From Kribbella sp. NBC_01245 (lineage in GTDB: Bacteria > Actinomycetota > Actinomycetes > Propionibacteriales > Kribbellaceae), in assembly GCF_036226525.1 (NCBI RefSeq), contig NZ_CP108487.1, forward strand, positions 5,332,001 through 5,396,000: DNA of 64,000 bases. The letters are read 5' to 3'. Shown here in pieces: positions 32,493 to 40,688 of the stretch. Below the pieces are notes generated by a model. The model did not search any database. It saw only the letters and a program-made list of their open reading frames with translations, and had not been told where the DNA came from. The first letter of the stretch is position 1; each line of letters starts with the position of its first letter. A program made the translations under genes and the position numbers.

Positions 32493-33022
32493 GCCCGCTC
32501 CTCCACATAGAGGTCGGCCAGCTCCGGCGTAGCCCGCAATTTCGCGAGGGCCCGGCTGGTCGTGCTCTTCACGGTCCCGAGGGCGACACCGAGGATCGCG
32601 GCGGTCTCGGCCTCACTGAGGTCCTCCACGAATCGCAGCACCACCGCGGCACGCTCTCGCCGCGTCAACTGGTTGAGCGCGCTGGTGAGAACCACACGAC
32701 GCTGTACGCCGAGGGCTGGATCCGCGACCTGGGCGATCGGACCGAACTCCAGGTCAGTCGTCGTACCGATCGGCCGCTCGCGCCAGGGCTTTCGGCGCAG
32801 CCACGAGAGATGCTGGTTGACCACGGCCTGGCGGACGTACCCGAAAGGGTCGCCGAGCTCGATCCGGTCCCAGCGCAGATAGGCCTTCTCCAAGGCGGTC
32901 TGCACCAGGTCCTCGGCGAGACCGGCGTCGCCGCAGAGCATCCGGGCGATATGCACCAGCCGCGCCGATCGTGCCAGGACGAAGGCGGTGAAGTCCTCGT
33001 CCCGACCGGCTCCCTGCCGCAT
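32489..33022 (-). CDS. RNA polymerase sigma factor, SigE (ECF) family
   Basis: A 177-residue ECF sigma factor. Region 2 runs from ARSARLVHIARMLCGDAGLA through TALEKAYLRWDR; region 4 from LTRRERAAVVLRFVEDLSEA through GTVKSTTSRALAKLR. It is a paralogue of the sigma factor at 28760. CAGGAGCTC lies just before ATG. The upstream promoter has the boxes AGAACCTTT and GCGTCTTTG, shared with the gene at 31497, which suggests autoregulation. Confidence 0.88.
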   Translation of the reverse strand: MRQGAGRDEDFTAFVLARSARLVHIARMLCGDAGLAEDLVQTALEKAYLRWDRIELGDPFGYVRQAVVNQHLSWLRRKPWRERPIGTTTDLEFGPIAQVADPALGVQRRVVLTSALNQLTRRERAAVVLRFVEDLSEAETAAILGVALGTVKSTTSRALAKLRATPELADLYVEERA

Positions 33023-33055
33023 CTGAGCTCCTGTCGGTCAACGCTGGTTCAGACT

Positions 33056-33085
33056 CAAAGACGCCCGCGATGCCGGAAAGGTTCT
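33056..33085 (-). promoter_or_regulatory. ECF-type autoregulatory promoter of the sigma gene
   Basis: AGAACCTTT-12 bp-GCGTCTTTG on the minus strand, about 34 bases before the sigma ATG. It matches the site at 31534-31563 box for box. AACC-type -35 elements are usual for ECF sigma factors. Confidence 0.7.
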
Positions 33086-33097
33086 GCCCCAGATGCT

Positions 33098-34378
33098 TTA
33101 GCTGAGGGGAACGCACTCGGCGGCCCGGCGCACCCGGTCCCGCCCGGCGGCCTTCGCGGCGTACATCGCCCTGTCCGCGCTGTGCAGCAGCCCGTCCAGC
33201 GAGACGCCGTCATCGGGCGAGACGGCCACGCCGATCGAGACGGTGAGGCAGAAGTCCTCCGGCAGCAGGCCAGGGTCGTCGAGCACGCCCGCGCACATCG
33301 CCGCGAGCGGGCTGGCCGCGACCGCGCTGCGCAGGCGGTTCGCGGTCACGGTCGCGTCGCTCAGGTCGGTCCCGGGCAGGGCGATCACGAACTCCTCGCC
33401 GCCGAATCGCCCGATCACGTCCTTGGTCCGGATCGCGCCGCGCAGGATCGTCGCGATCGCGCGCAACGCCTCGTCACCAACGAGGTGCCCGTGTTGATCA
33501 TTGATCAGCTTGAAGTGGTCGATGTCGATCAGCAGTACGGCGAGCGGCTCGCGCTGGTTCAGCGTGCTGCGCAACAACTCCTCGGTCCGGCGGCGCCACC
33601 AGTCGATCCGGGCCAGGCCGGTCTTCGGATCGGTCTGCGCTTCGCTCTCCAACTGGCCGAACAGCAACGCCCGCTGCGCACTCAGGGCGATCGGAATGGC
33701 CAGCACGGCCGCCCACGGATTCGCCAGCGTGGCAGCGGCGACCAGACAACCGAGGCTCGCGGCCGTCCCGTCCACGCAGAGGTCGTCAAGGCCACCGATG
33801 GCCTGGCGCCGAGTACTGCCCGGGACGATCTGGGTGATGGCCACCGCGCAAAGCAGGGCGTCGGTCACGAAGAAAGCGGTGGCGGCCGCGACCATCGCGA
33901 CGATCCGCGCAGAGGCGCCCGTGCCGAGGGCTTCGAGCACCATGGTCTGAGCCGTATGCGCGAGCCCGGTCGCGAGCACCAGCACGGCCGTCGAGAAGGC
34001 CCAGCGGTACGGCACGCAGCGGCCGGCCCGGATCCGCCACCAACTCCGCAGCACCAGGACGACCACGATCGCGAGCGCGGGATGCAGCACCACGGCGGCG
34101 GCGACCATCCAGGCCGGCGCGAGGTCCTTGTGCAAGGGCCCAGGCCGACGGCGGCGGCTCTCGACCCGGCGCGCGCCTTCGACCGCGACAAGCGCCGAAC
34201 CGGTCAGTGCGAGGGCGACCTGCAGGCCGTCGAGCGAGGGCAGATCCGCGAAGGCGTAGACCGTGTATCCGATGCCGAGGACGTCCACGAACAGCACAAG
34301 AATGAACGCTGGGACCGTCAGCGTCCACAGCGCCCAATACCGGACCGCTCGCCTACCCTCCGCAATCATCCATTCCAC
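33098..34378 (-). CDS. Membrane diguanylate cyclase (GGDEF)
   Basis: A 426-residue protein. Six or so membrane helices fill residues 10-240. The C-terminal GGDEF domain has an intact active site GGEEF at 326-330 and, five residues before it, an RTKD inhibitory site (317-320), so it should make c-di-GMP and be subject to product inhibition. Substrate-binding DIDHFKLINDQHGH (about 290-303) is also complete. No EAL domain is present. The signal is probably sensed by the membrane part. It sits alone just after the sigma operon. Confidence 0.9.
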   Translation of the reverse strand: MEWMIAEGRRAVRYWALWTLTVPAFILVLFVDVLGIGYTVYAFADLPSLDGLQVALALTGSALVAVEGARRVESRRRRPGPLHKDLAPAWMVAAAVVLHPALAIVVVLVLRSWWRIRAGRCVPYRWAFSTAVLVLATGLAHTAQTMVLEALGTGASARIVAMVAAATAFFVTDALLCAVAITQIVPGSTRRQAIGGLDDLCVDGTAASLGCLVAAATLANPWAAVLAIPIALSAQRALLFGQLESEAQTDPKTGLARIDWWRRRTEELLRSTLNQREPLAVLLIDIDHFKLINDQHGHLVGDEALRAIATILRGAIRTKDVIGRFGGEEFVIALPGTDLSDATVTANRLRSAVAASPLAAMCAGVLDDPGLLPEDFCLTVSIGVAVSPDDGVSLDGLLHSADRAMYAAKAAGRDRVRRAAECVPLS

Positions 34379-34552
34379 GGTACGACGGGATCAGCGTCAT
34401 GCCACCCGAGTACGGCCTGTCCCGGGTGACGATGTGGTGACATTCCGCGACTTTTGTAAGACCCGGACAAAGTTGAAGGTTTTCCTTGTGGATAAGGCCT
34501 TGATCGAGCGTTTGATCGATCTACAGCCCTTGTCCCGTCAGCGTTTGGCCCG

Positions 34553-36097
34553 TCAGCGTTTGCGGCGGGCGGCACCGAACAGGCCGCGGACGATCTCCCG
34601 GCCGGCCGAGCGCGCGAACTGCTTGAACGCGGACGACCCGACCACCTGCTCGACCATCGACTTCTCCTGCTTCGCCCTCGGCGCAGGCTTCGCCTCTTCC
34701 GGCTTGGCCTCCTTGGCCGCCGCTTCGGCCTCGGCCTGTGCAGCGCCCGCCTCGAGCTTCGCCGTCAACTTCTCGTACGCCGACTCGCGGTCGACCACCT
34801 CGGCGTACTTGCTCGAGTTCGGCGAGGCCTGCACCGCGGCCGCCATCTGCTCGGGGCTGGCGGGCGCCATCAGCGACTGCGGCGCGCGCAACCGGGTCCA
34901 CGCGACCGGTGTCGGCGCGCCCTTCTCGTTCATCACCGTCACGACCGCCTCGCCGATACCCAGGCTGGTGAGCACCTCGCTCAGGTCGTACGACGAGTTG
35001 GGGAACGTCGAAACCGTCGCCTTCAGCGCCTTGGCGTCGTTCGGCGTGTGCGCGCGGAGTTGGTGCTGCACCCGCGAGCCGAGCTGCGCGAGCACATCGT
35101 CGGGCACGTCCTTCGGGGTCTGCGTGACGAAGAAGACGCCGACGCCCTTCGACCGGATCAGCCGCACGGTCTGCGCGATCGAGTCCAGGAAGGCCTTCGA
35201 CGCGTCATCGAAGAGCAGATGCGCCTCGTCGAAGAAGAACACCAGCTTCGGCTTGTCCACATCGCCCACCTCGGGCAGATCGTGGAAGAGGTCGGCCAGC
35301 AGCCACATCAGGAACGTCGAGAACAGCGCGGGCCGATCCTGCACGTTCGGCAGCTCGAGCAGCGAGACGACACCCTTGCCGTCGGTCACCCGGAGCAGGT
35401 CGGCCGTGTCGAACTCGGTCTCACCGAAGAACGCGTCGGCGCCCTGGTCGGCGAACCCGATCAGCGCACGCAGGATCACCCCGGCGGTCGCACTGGACAA
35501 TCCGCCCAGGGACTTCAGGTCTTCCTTGCCCTCGTCGCTGGTCAGGTGCTGGATGACCGCACGCAAGTCCTTCAGGTCGAGCAGTGGCAGGCCCTGCTTG
35601 TCCGCGTAGTGGAAGATCAGGCCGAGCGACGACTCCTGTACGTCGTTCAGTCCGAGCACCTTGGACAGCAACACCGGGCCGAACGACGTGATGGTCGCGC
35701 GGATCGGCACGCCGGTGCCCTGGCCGCCGAGGGTGTAGAACTCGGACGGGAAACCCACGCCGGTCCACTCCTGGCCGATGGTCTTGGTCCGGGCGAGCAG
35801 CTTCTCGCTCTCCTGGCCGGGCTGCGAGATGCCGGACAGGTCGCCCTTGATGTCGGCCGCGAAGACCGCGACACCGGCGGACGAGAGCTGCTCCGCCATC
35901 AGCTGCAAGGTCTTGGTCTTACCGGTACCGGTCGCGCCCGCGACCAGCCCATGCCGGTTGACCATCGACAGCGGAATACGGACCGCGGCCGCCGGATCCG
36001 GCGTCCCGTCCACCAGGAGAGCGCCCAGCTCGATGGCCGGCCCCTCGAACGCATAACCCTGCTTGACGGTTTCGGCAACATCCTTCGACTCAGCCAT
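34553..36097 (-). CDS. HerA-like ATPase, DUF853 (YjgR) family
   Basis: A 514-residue P-loop NTPase. Walker A is GATGTGKT at about 54-61, Walker B LVFFFDEAHLLFDD around 286-299, and the arginine-finger region ends FFVTQTPKDVPDDVL. It is the DUF853 branch of the HerA/FtsK superfamily, whose function is not firmly known. The C-terminal 100 residues are Glu/Ala/Lys-rich (a linker or coiled coil), ending in a basic RSAGREIVRGLFGAARRKR. The stop lies within a 15-bp tandem duplication (AAACGCTGACGGG, twice, 34539-34568). GAGTCTGGCC precedes the ATG without a clear SD. Confidence 0.87.
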   Translation of the reverse strand: MAESKDVAETVKQGYAFEGPAIELGALLVDGTPDPAAAVRIPLSMVNRHGLVAGATGTGKTKTLQLMAEQLSSAGVAVFAADIKGDLSGISQPGQESEKLLARTKTIGQEWTGVGFPSEFYTLGGQGTGVPIRATITSFGPVLLSKVLGLNDVQESSLGLIFHYADKQGLPLLDLKDLRAVIQHLTSDEGKEDLKSLGGLSSATAGVILRALIGFADQGADAFFGETEFDTADLLRVTDGKGVVSLLELPNVQDRPALFSTFLMWLLADLFHDLPEVGDVDKPKLVFFFDEAHLLFDDASKAFLDSIAQTVRLIRSKGVGVFFVTQTPKDVPDDVLAQLGSRVQHQLRAHTPNDAKALKATVSTFPNSSYDLSEVLTSLGIGEAVVTVMNEKGAPTPVAWTRLRAPQSLMAPASPEQMAAAVQASPNSSKYAEVVDRESAYEKLTAKLEAGAAQAEAEAAAKEAKPEEAKPAPRAKQEKSMVEQVVGSSAFKQFARSAGREIVRGLFGAARRKR

Positions 36098-36121
36098 GGC
36101 CAGACTCTAATCGGCCCACGC

Positions 36122-37741
36122 TCATTCCCGCAGGAACGGCTCCAGCAGTTCGGGAACCGCTTCGCGAGCGAAAAGCAGACCCTCTCCGGCGGCAGCGTCG
36201 TACACGGAATAGCCACCGGGCCCGGCCGCCGTGGTGGCCGTGAGCGTGAGCAGGCCCGCGCGGCGCTGGAAGACGGACTGCTTGATGGTCCAGCCGATGA
36301 CGCCGTCTCGTTGCAACGCGACGGTCGACCGGCGGACCGTGCCCGAGCGCGCCACCAGATAGTCGCCCGACAAGGCATGCCCGAGTGAGCGATAGGCGTC
36401 CCGCGCCAGCAGGAAGGCCGTCGGCGCGAGCACCACTGCCGCGATCCACGCGAGATGGAGGAACACAGGCGTAAGCCAGAGACCGAGGATGAGGAGTACG
36501 GCGATGAACGCGGCAGCCGATCCGTACGCCCAGCGCAAACGTCGTCCGTACGCCGCGCGAGGATGCCCGATCAGGCGAGCCGCCTCGGTTGGTGAGACCT
36601 CTTCACGCAGTACGTCGGCCGCGAGGCGATCCGCGATTGCCTTCGGCGCGGCGGGGAGGAGCGTCTTGTGGTCGGTCTTGTCGTCGTCCTTCTTCTGGGT
36701 CATGCCGGTCGCTACCGCGTCGACGCGGGCGGCACCGGCGAGCCGTACGCCGAGCGGCTCGACCACGTCGACACCGCGCAGGCGCCGCTCCTCGATCGAG
36801 ATCGACCGGGTGGTGGTGAGGCCGCGGGTGACTCGCAAGGTGCCGTGCTCGCGGTCGAGCCGGTAGTTCCACCAGAGCTCGACGAACAGCGCGAGTGAGG
36901 CGATCACCCCGACGATCATCGCGATCGCCAGCAGGATCAGGATCATCGGGACCAGGCCGACGCCTTCGAATCGGTCGCCGACCCAGCCGACGACTGCCGC
37001 CTGTGCGTTGAACCATTGGGCGACCTGCATGACGACGCCGCCCGCGCCTAGGCCGAGGGCTGGTACGAGGAACGAGATCGGCGCGTATTGGATCCAGGCC
37101 GGGTCGAGGCGGGCGAGTGTGCCTTCCTCTTTGGGGTTGGGATCGCTCGGTCCGCTCTGCCCGCTCGGCCCGTTCGGCTCGCGGATGAGGAGTTCGCGGC
37201 GGAGTTGTTCGCCGGTGTGCCGGGTGAGCGGGTTGAGGGTCAGGGTGCTCTCGCCGGCTTCGGTCTTCTCGCCGGTGCCGATTTTGACGGCGACCAGGCC
37301 GAAGATGCGCAGCAGGGGGTTGGCCGTCAGGTCGACGCTGCGGATCCGCTCTCTTGCCAGGGACCGGCGCCGGATCAGGAGGATGCCGCTGTGGAGTTCG
37401 GCTCGCTCGCGGCCAATCCGGTATCGCGTCTTTCGCCAGCGTAGGTAGTCCGCGGCCGCGCTCGCCGCGATCACCAGGAGCCCGGCCGGCACCACCCAGG
37501 CGAGCGCAACACTCATCGACGTACCGCTGGAAATCCCCGCGACGGTCGGCACGGCCGCACCAATCGCAACCCCCGACATCAGGATCGCCGTCACCACGAC
37601 CGTACGCCGATCCAAACTCTCCCACCCGTCGCCCTCGGCACCGCCCACGCCGTCGGCCACGTCGCTTGTCGTGGTGGCGCACGTATCGTCGGTCGTGGTG
37701 CCGACTGGGTCGGTCGTGGTGACGTTCGGGTCGTTGGTCAT
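36122..37741 (-). CDS. PH domain (YdbT-like) membrane protein
   Basis: A 539-residue protein. After a Thr/Asp-rich N-terminus (TTDPVGTTTDDT) it has three repeats of a two-helix membrane hairpin plus a bPH_2/DUF304 domain: YRIGRERAELHSGILLIRRR near 115, YRLDREHGTLRVTRGLTTTR near 305, and DYLVARSGTVRRSTVALQRD near 480. B. subtilis YdbT has the same design and is linked to resistance to an antimicrobial and envelope function; the mechanism is not known. The start overlaps the YdbS-like gene (ATGA). Confidence 0.86.
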   Translation of the reverse strand: MTNDPNVTTTDPVGTTTDDTCATTTSDVADGVGGAEGDGWESLDRRTVVVTAILMSGVAIGAAVPTVAGISSGTSMSVALAWVVPAGLLVIAASAAADYLRWRKTRYRIGRERAELHSGILLIRRRSLARERIRSVDLTANPLLRIFGLVAVKIGTGEKTEAGESTLTLNPLTRHTGEQLRRELLIREPNGPSGQSGPSDPNPKEEGTLARLDPAWIQYAPISFLVPALGLGAGGVVMQVAQWFNAQAAVVGWVGDRFEGVGLVPMILILLAIAMIVGVIASLALFVELWWNYRLDREHGTLRVTRGLTTTRSISIEERRLRGVDVVEPLGVRLAGAARVDAVATGMTQKKDDDKTDHKTLLPAAPKAIADRLAADVLREEVSPTEAARLIGHPRAAYGRRLRWAYGSAAAFIAVLLILGLWLTPVFLHLAWIAAVVLAPTAFLLARDAYRSLGHALSGDYLVARSGTVRRSTVALQRDGVIGWTIKQSVFQRRAGLLTLTATTAAGPGGYSVYDAAAGEGLLFAREAVPELLEPFLRE

Positions 37742-38232
37742 GTGGCGTCGCCTGGGGTGGCCTGGGTGGTTTCGGTGAGCTGCTCGGCCAACTCGGCGGC
37801 CAGCTCCTGCTCGAGCCCCTCGATCTTGACCGCGCCCTTGGCCGAGGCGGTCGTGACCGTGACCGACGCCAGTCCGAACGCCTGCTGCAACGGCCCGCGC
37901 ACGGTATCGACGGTCTGGATCCGGGACATGGGCGCCACTCGCCACTCCTGCCAGAAGTACCCGGTCCGGACGTACACGGCCGTGTCGGTGACCTCCCACC
38001 GGTGGACGCGATACCACCAGACCGGCAACACGGTCAGGAACGGGATGGTGAGCACGAAAATCAGGGCCGCCGGCAACAAAAGCCAGAACCGGGCCGGCGG
38101 AATCAGCAGACCGAGCAGAACCAGCACGGCGACGACCGGGCCGAAGAACACGACCGCCTGCAGCCGCCACCAGTTCTTCGCGCGCGGGTCGAGCTCGTTG
38201 GTCGGCGGTCTCAACTTCACGGTCCCGGACAT
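37738..38232 (-). CDS. PH domain (YdbS-like) membrane protein
   Basis: A 164-residue protein. Two hydrophobic helices at 25-45 and 50-72 precede one bPH_2/DUF304 domain (VHRWEVTDTAVYVRTGYFWQ, then IQTVDTVRGPLQQAFGLASV). The YdbS/YdbT pair is conserved in Firmicutes and Actinobacteria. ATGA overlap with the downstream gene indicates a coupled pair; the proteins probably work as one membrane complex. Confidence 0.86.
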   Translation of the reverse strand: MSGTVKLRPPTNELDPRAKNWWRLQAVVFFGPVVAVLVLLGLLIPPARFWLLLPAALIFVLTIPFLTVLPVWWYRVHRWEVTDTAVYVRTGYFWQEWRVAPMSRIQTVDTVRGPLQQAFGLASVTVTTASAKGAVKIEGLEQELAAELAEQLTETTQATPGDAT

Positions 38233-38326
38233 GCCCTACCCGTCTCTCGGCTCAACATCCCTCCGACCCTAATCAAGCCCCCGCTCACCGCACCGCCAAC
38301 TTTCGGCGCTGCTCCCCCATCTTTTG

Positions 38327-38351
38327 GCGTTCATTCGCCGGAATCCGCCCT
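38327..38351. repeat. Solo arm of the GTTCATTCG repeat family
   Basis: GCGTTCATTCGCCGGAATCC followed by GCCCT matches an arm of the 31574 repeat with one difference. No partner arm is present. It lies in the 329-base gap between the YdbS-like gene and the L,D-transpeptidase; the adjacent 38386 repeat fills the rest. Confidence 0.7.
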
Positions 38352-38385
38352 CCACCCGGTGCCCACGCCTTCCAGCCCGCGCGCC

Positions 38386-38482
38386 CTTTTTCTCTTCCGC
38401 GAGTGGTCGCATCTGGTCCAGTACGCCGACGTCTACCGCCCCGCCGCGGGACCGGATGCGACCACTCGCGGAAGAGAAAAAG
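38386..38482. repeat. 34-bp inverted repeat (TTCCGCGAGTGGTCGC family)
   Basis: Arms at 38386-38419 and 38449-38482 pair with one mismatch. The arm contains TTTTTCTCTTCCGCGAGTGG and TCGCATC. Similar half-arms occur at 49097-49113 (GAGTGGTCGCG) and 49277-49296 (TTCCGCGAGTGGGCGCGTCT), flanking the 42-bp tandem units. Confidence 0.8.
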
Positions 38483-38507
38483 AACAGGAGGCGAACGGAC
38501 ATGCCAA

Positions 38508-38540
38508 GAGGGACCGCGCCGCCCCTTGGCACGGTCCCTC
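38508..38540 (-). terminator. Terminator of the L,D-transpeptidase gene
   Basis: GAGGGACCGCGCC pairs with GGCACGGTCCCTC (13 bp, one G-U) around GCCCCTT. It begins 22 bases past the gene's stop. An alternative TGCCAAG/CTTGGCA pairing overlaps it. Confidence 0.65.
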
Positions 38541-38561
38541 CCGGGTCTGGTTGGCCGGTGG

Positions 38562-39266
38562 TCAGCGGATGACGACGACCTTGGTGGTGGACTGGGTGAA
38601 GATCCAGACGGTGTCCGACATGCCCTTCGACAGCCGGATGCAGCCGTGGGACTCGCGATAGTTGGTACCGAGCAGCCAGTCGGCGTGGATCTGCGCACCA
38701 CTCGACATGTACGTCGGGATCTGGTGCATGCCGACGCCGCAGGGCGCGAACCGGACGAAGTTGTTCAGGTACAACCGGCCGCCGTCGGTGTTGCGCTTGA
38801 TCCGGCCGGCCCGGCCGCACTTCGACCCGGTCGTGTACGTCCCCGGGCTGAGGTAGCGCGGGTTGTCGATGATGCCCCCGTTGCGGACCAGCTTGCCGCG
38901 GCTGTCGATCACCCAGATCCAGTTCTGCGTCTGGCTGATGACGATGCGGCGACCGCTGCCACTGCCCGCCGGGACCGGGCGCAGATCGCAGCGCTTCGCG
39001 GTCGACGCCAGCAGCCGCTGGAAGGTCGTGGTCGTCAGGGTGCCGGTCTGGGACAGCTTGTTCGCCGACTGGAACCGCACCAGGCCCGCCTTGGTCATCT
39101 GACCGATCTGCCCGTCGATCGGTCCCGCGTTACAGCCCAGCTGGTTCAGCCGGTATTGCGCCGACTTGTTCTGGTGGACCGTCCACGCGTCGGCCGGCAA
39201 CGTCGTACCGGCGATTGCGACCACCGCGACAAGCGCGCCCCCGGCCGCTCTGATCAGATTCCGCAT
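38562..39266 (-). CDS. L,D-transpeptidase with peptidoglycan-binding domain
   Basis: A 234-residue exported enzyme. A signal sequence (IRAAGGALVAVVAIAGT, cleavage near ADA) is followed by a PG_binding_1 domain (residues 33-95, NAGPIDGQIGQMTKAGLVRF) and a YkuD catalytic domain with SHGCIRLSKG, where His207 and Cys209 are the catalytic pair. It would form 3-3 cross-links in peptidoglycan or attach proteins. ATG 39266 has GGGGGAG 5 bases upstream. It is divergent from the small gene at 39422. Confidence 0.9.
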   Translation of the reverse strand: MRNLIRAAGGALVAVVAIAGTTLPADAWTVHQNKSAQYRLNQLGCNAGPIDGQIGQMTKAGLVRFQSANKLSQTGTLTTTTFQRLLASTAKRCDLRPVPAGSGSGRRIVISQTQNWIWVIDSRGKLVRNGGIIDNPRYLSPGTYTTGSKCGRAGRIKRNTDGGRLYLNNFVRFAPCGVGMHQIPTYMSSGAQIHADWLLGTNYRESHGCIRLSKGMSDTVWIFTQSTTKVVVIR

Positions 39267-39421
39267 CGTTTCTCCCCCTACTGGTCCGGGCGCATTGCCC
39301 TTATCCCCTTTAGACGTACCCAAAGGGCAGGAGGTTGGCACTTTCTGGAACTTTTCCCAGATCTGGTTCACGACATGGCTGAAGGTCGGATCGGACCTTT
39401 TTGGCAGCTAGACTTCCCAAC

Positions 39422-39715
39422 GTGATCTTCAAGCGCGTCGGCGAGGGGCGACCGTACCCGGATCATGGGTACCGGCAAAAGGATTGGGCGGGTCTGCCAC
39501 CACGGCAGGTGCGGCTCGATCAGCTGGTCACGACCAAAGGCACCCTCAATCTCGACGCTCTGCTCGATGAGGACTCCACCTTCTACGGCGACCTGTTCGC
39601 TCACGTGGTGGAGTACCAGGGCGAGATGTTCCTCGAGGACGGCCTGCATCGGGCCCTCCGCGCCGCTCTGCAGCAGCGCCTTGTGCTGCATGCCCGGGTT
39701 CTCGTTGTGGACTGA
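39422..39715 (+). CDS. Conserved actinobacterial small protein (VapB-like annotation)
   Basis: A 97-residue protein. FKRVGEGRPYPDHGYRQKDW opens it, and DLFAHVVEYQGEMFLEDGLH with RALRAALQQRLVLHARV closes it. Homologues are often labelled VapB-type antitoxins, but the conserved EDGLHRALRAAL segment is closer to a ParB/Srx-like fold, and no PIN-domain toxin is nearby, so that label is doubtful. GTG 39422 is the first start after the promoter region and lacks a strong SD; a GATCGGACC/GGATCG inverted repeat lies 30 bases upstream. It is followed after five bases by the LytR_C gene. Confidence 0.68.
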   Translation: MIFKRVGEGRPYPDHGYRQKDWAGLPPRQVRLDQLVTTKGTLNLDALLDEDSTFYGDLFAHVVEYQGEMFLEDGLHRALRAALQQRLVLHARVLVVD

Positions 39716-39720
39716 TCGAT

Positions 39721-40275
39721 ATGGCCATGTTGCAACCACGCCCGCACCACCGGATCCGCTGGCAGACGCCGATCACGCTCGTGGTGCTGCTCGGCATCCT
39801 CGTCGGCGGTGCCTGGTGGGGCTGGAATTCGCTCACCGAGGTGACCGCCGAGCAGGTCTGCGTCGACCAGAAGCTGCCGAACAAGAAGCTCACGGCCAAA
39901 CTCGTCGTGGTGAACGTCTACAACGGCGGCGCCAAGGGCGGTAAAGCCCGCGAGACCGGCGAGCTGCTCACCGGGCGCGGCTTCAACATCAAGAAGGTCG
40001 CCAACGAGCCGAACGACGAGAAGTTCGACGTCGCCGTCATCCGCGGCCACTCGAAGGACTCGCCCGAGGTCCAGCTGGTCTACCTGCAGATGAAGCAGAA
40101 GGTCGAGATCATCGAAGACGGCCGTACCGACCACACCGTCGACCTGGTCCTCGGCGCCGACTTCAACGGCCTCAACACCGGCAAGATCACCTCGGTCCCC
40201 GTCCCCAGCGGCACCGCCTGCCTCCCCACCCCCAAAACCCCCCAACCCATCCCCTCCGGCCAAAACCCCGGCTAA
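39721..40275 (+). CDS. LytR_C domain membrane protein
   Basis: A 184-residue protein. A single N-terminal membrane helix (TPITLVVLLGILVGGAWWGW, 18-36) leads into the LytR/CpsA C-terminal domain (VVNVYNGGAKGGKARETGEL, then RGFNIKKVAN). Lone LytR_C proteins in actinobacteria are secreted or membrane-anchored and may help place cell-wall glycopolymers. ATG is 6 bases past the previous stop, so both genes form one operon. A proline-rich tail ends the protein, and a 62-bp palindrome arm starts 33 bases later. Confidence 0.82.
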   Translation: MAMLQPRPHHRIRWQTPITLVVLLGILVGGAWWGWNSLTEVTAEQVCVDQKLPNKKLTAKLVVVNVYNGGAKGGKARETGELLTGRGFNIKKVANEPNDEKFDVAVIRGHSKDSPEVQLVYLQMKQKVEIIEDGRTDHTVDLVLGADFNGLNTGKITSVPVPSGTACLPTPKTPQPIPSGQNPG

Positions 40276-40307
40276 CCCCGCCGCCGTACGCCGCCGCATC
40301 CCAGCGC

Positions 40308-40646
40308 CCCGACACGCCCGGGCCTGCCGGTATTTCCCGTTCATCGGGCTCTTGTGACGCGGCGTGTCGTGGATCATCGGGCCCTTGTGACCAGGTCTCG
40401 GCGTGTCGTCGGACTCTTCTGACCAGGGGTGGCGAGTCTTCGGCACTTGGCATTCATCGGTCCGAATCCGCCCTCTGAGGTCCGCTGGCCGGTACAGGTG
40501 AGCGTGTGGGAGCGAGCGGATTCAGACCGATGAATGCCAACTGAAGGTGGCCGGATGCGGTGGTCACAAGGGACCGATGATGGGCGACACGCCGCGTCAC
40601 AAGGGCCCGATGAACGGGAAATACCGGCAGGCCCGGGCGTGTCGGG
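40308..40646. repeat. 339-bp nested imperfect palindrome
   Basis: Outer arms 40308-40369 and 40585-40646 (62 bp each) pair with one mismatch. Inside lies a second pair, 40373-40393 and 40561-40581 (21 bp, one mismatch), and then a third at 40447-40471 and 40516-40540. The outer arm contains TCATCGGGCYCTTGTGAC, the same sequence as the repeat at 8712-8869. The element fills nearly all the 413-base gap between the convergent LytR_C and antiporter genes and might terminate both. No coding frame is credible. Confidence 0.85.
40447..40540. repeat. 25-bp inverted repeat at the palindrome centre
   Basis: Arms 40447-40471 and 40516-40540 pair with one mismatch (TTGGCATTCATCGGTCCGAA then TCCGC). The left side continues as CCTCTG, giving the family arm. 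It belongs to the GTTCATTCG family; 59462-59490 matches it over 27 bases in the opposite orientation. Confidence 0.8.
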
Positions 40647-40688
40647 ATGTTGGGGAGGACTTCGGCGTGTGGGTGGGAGGAGGGCGGG

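Noticed and set aside
39422..39715. VapBC toxin-antitoxin system
   Set aside because: No PIN-domain toxin is adjacent and the next gene encodes a LytR_C protein, so a toxin-antitoxin role is not supported.
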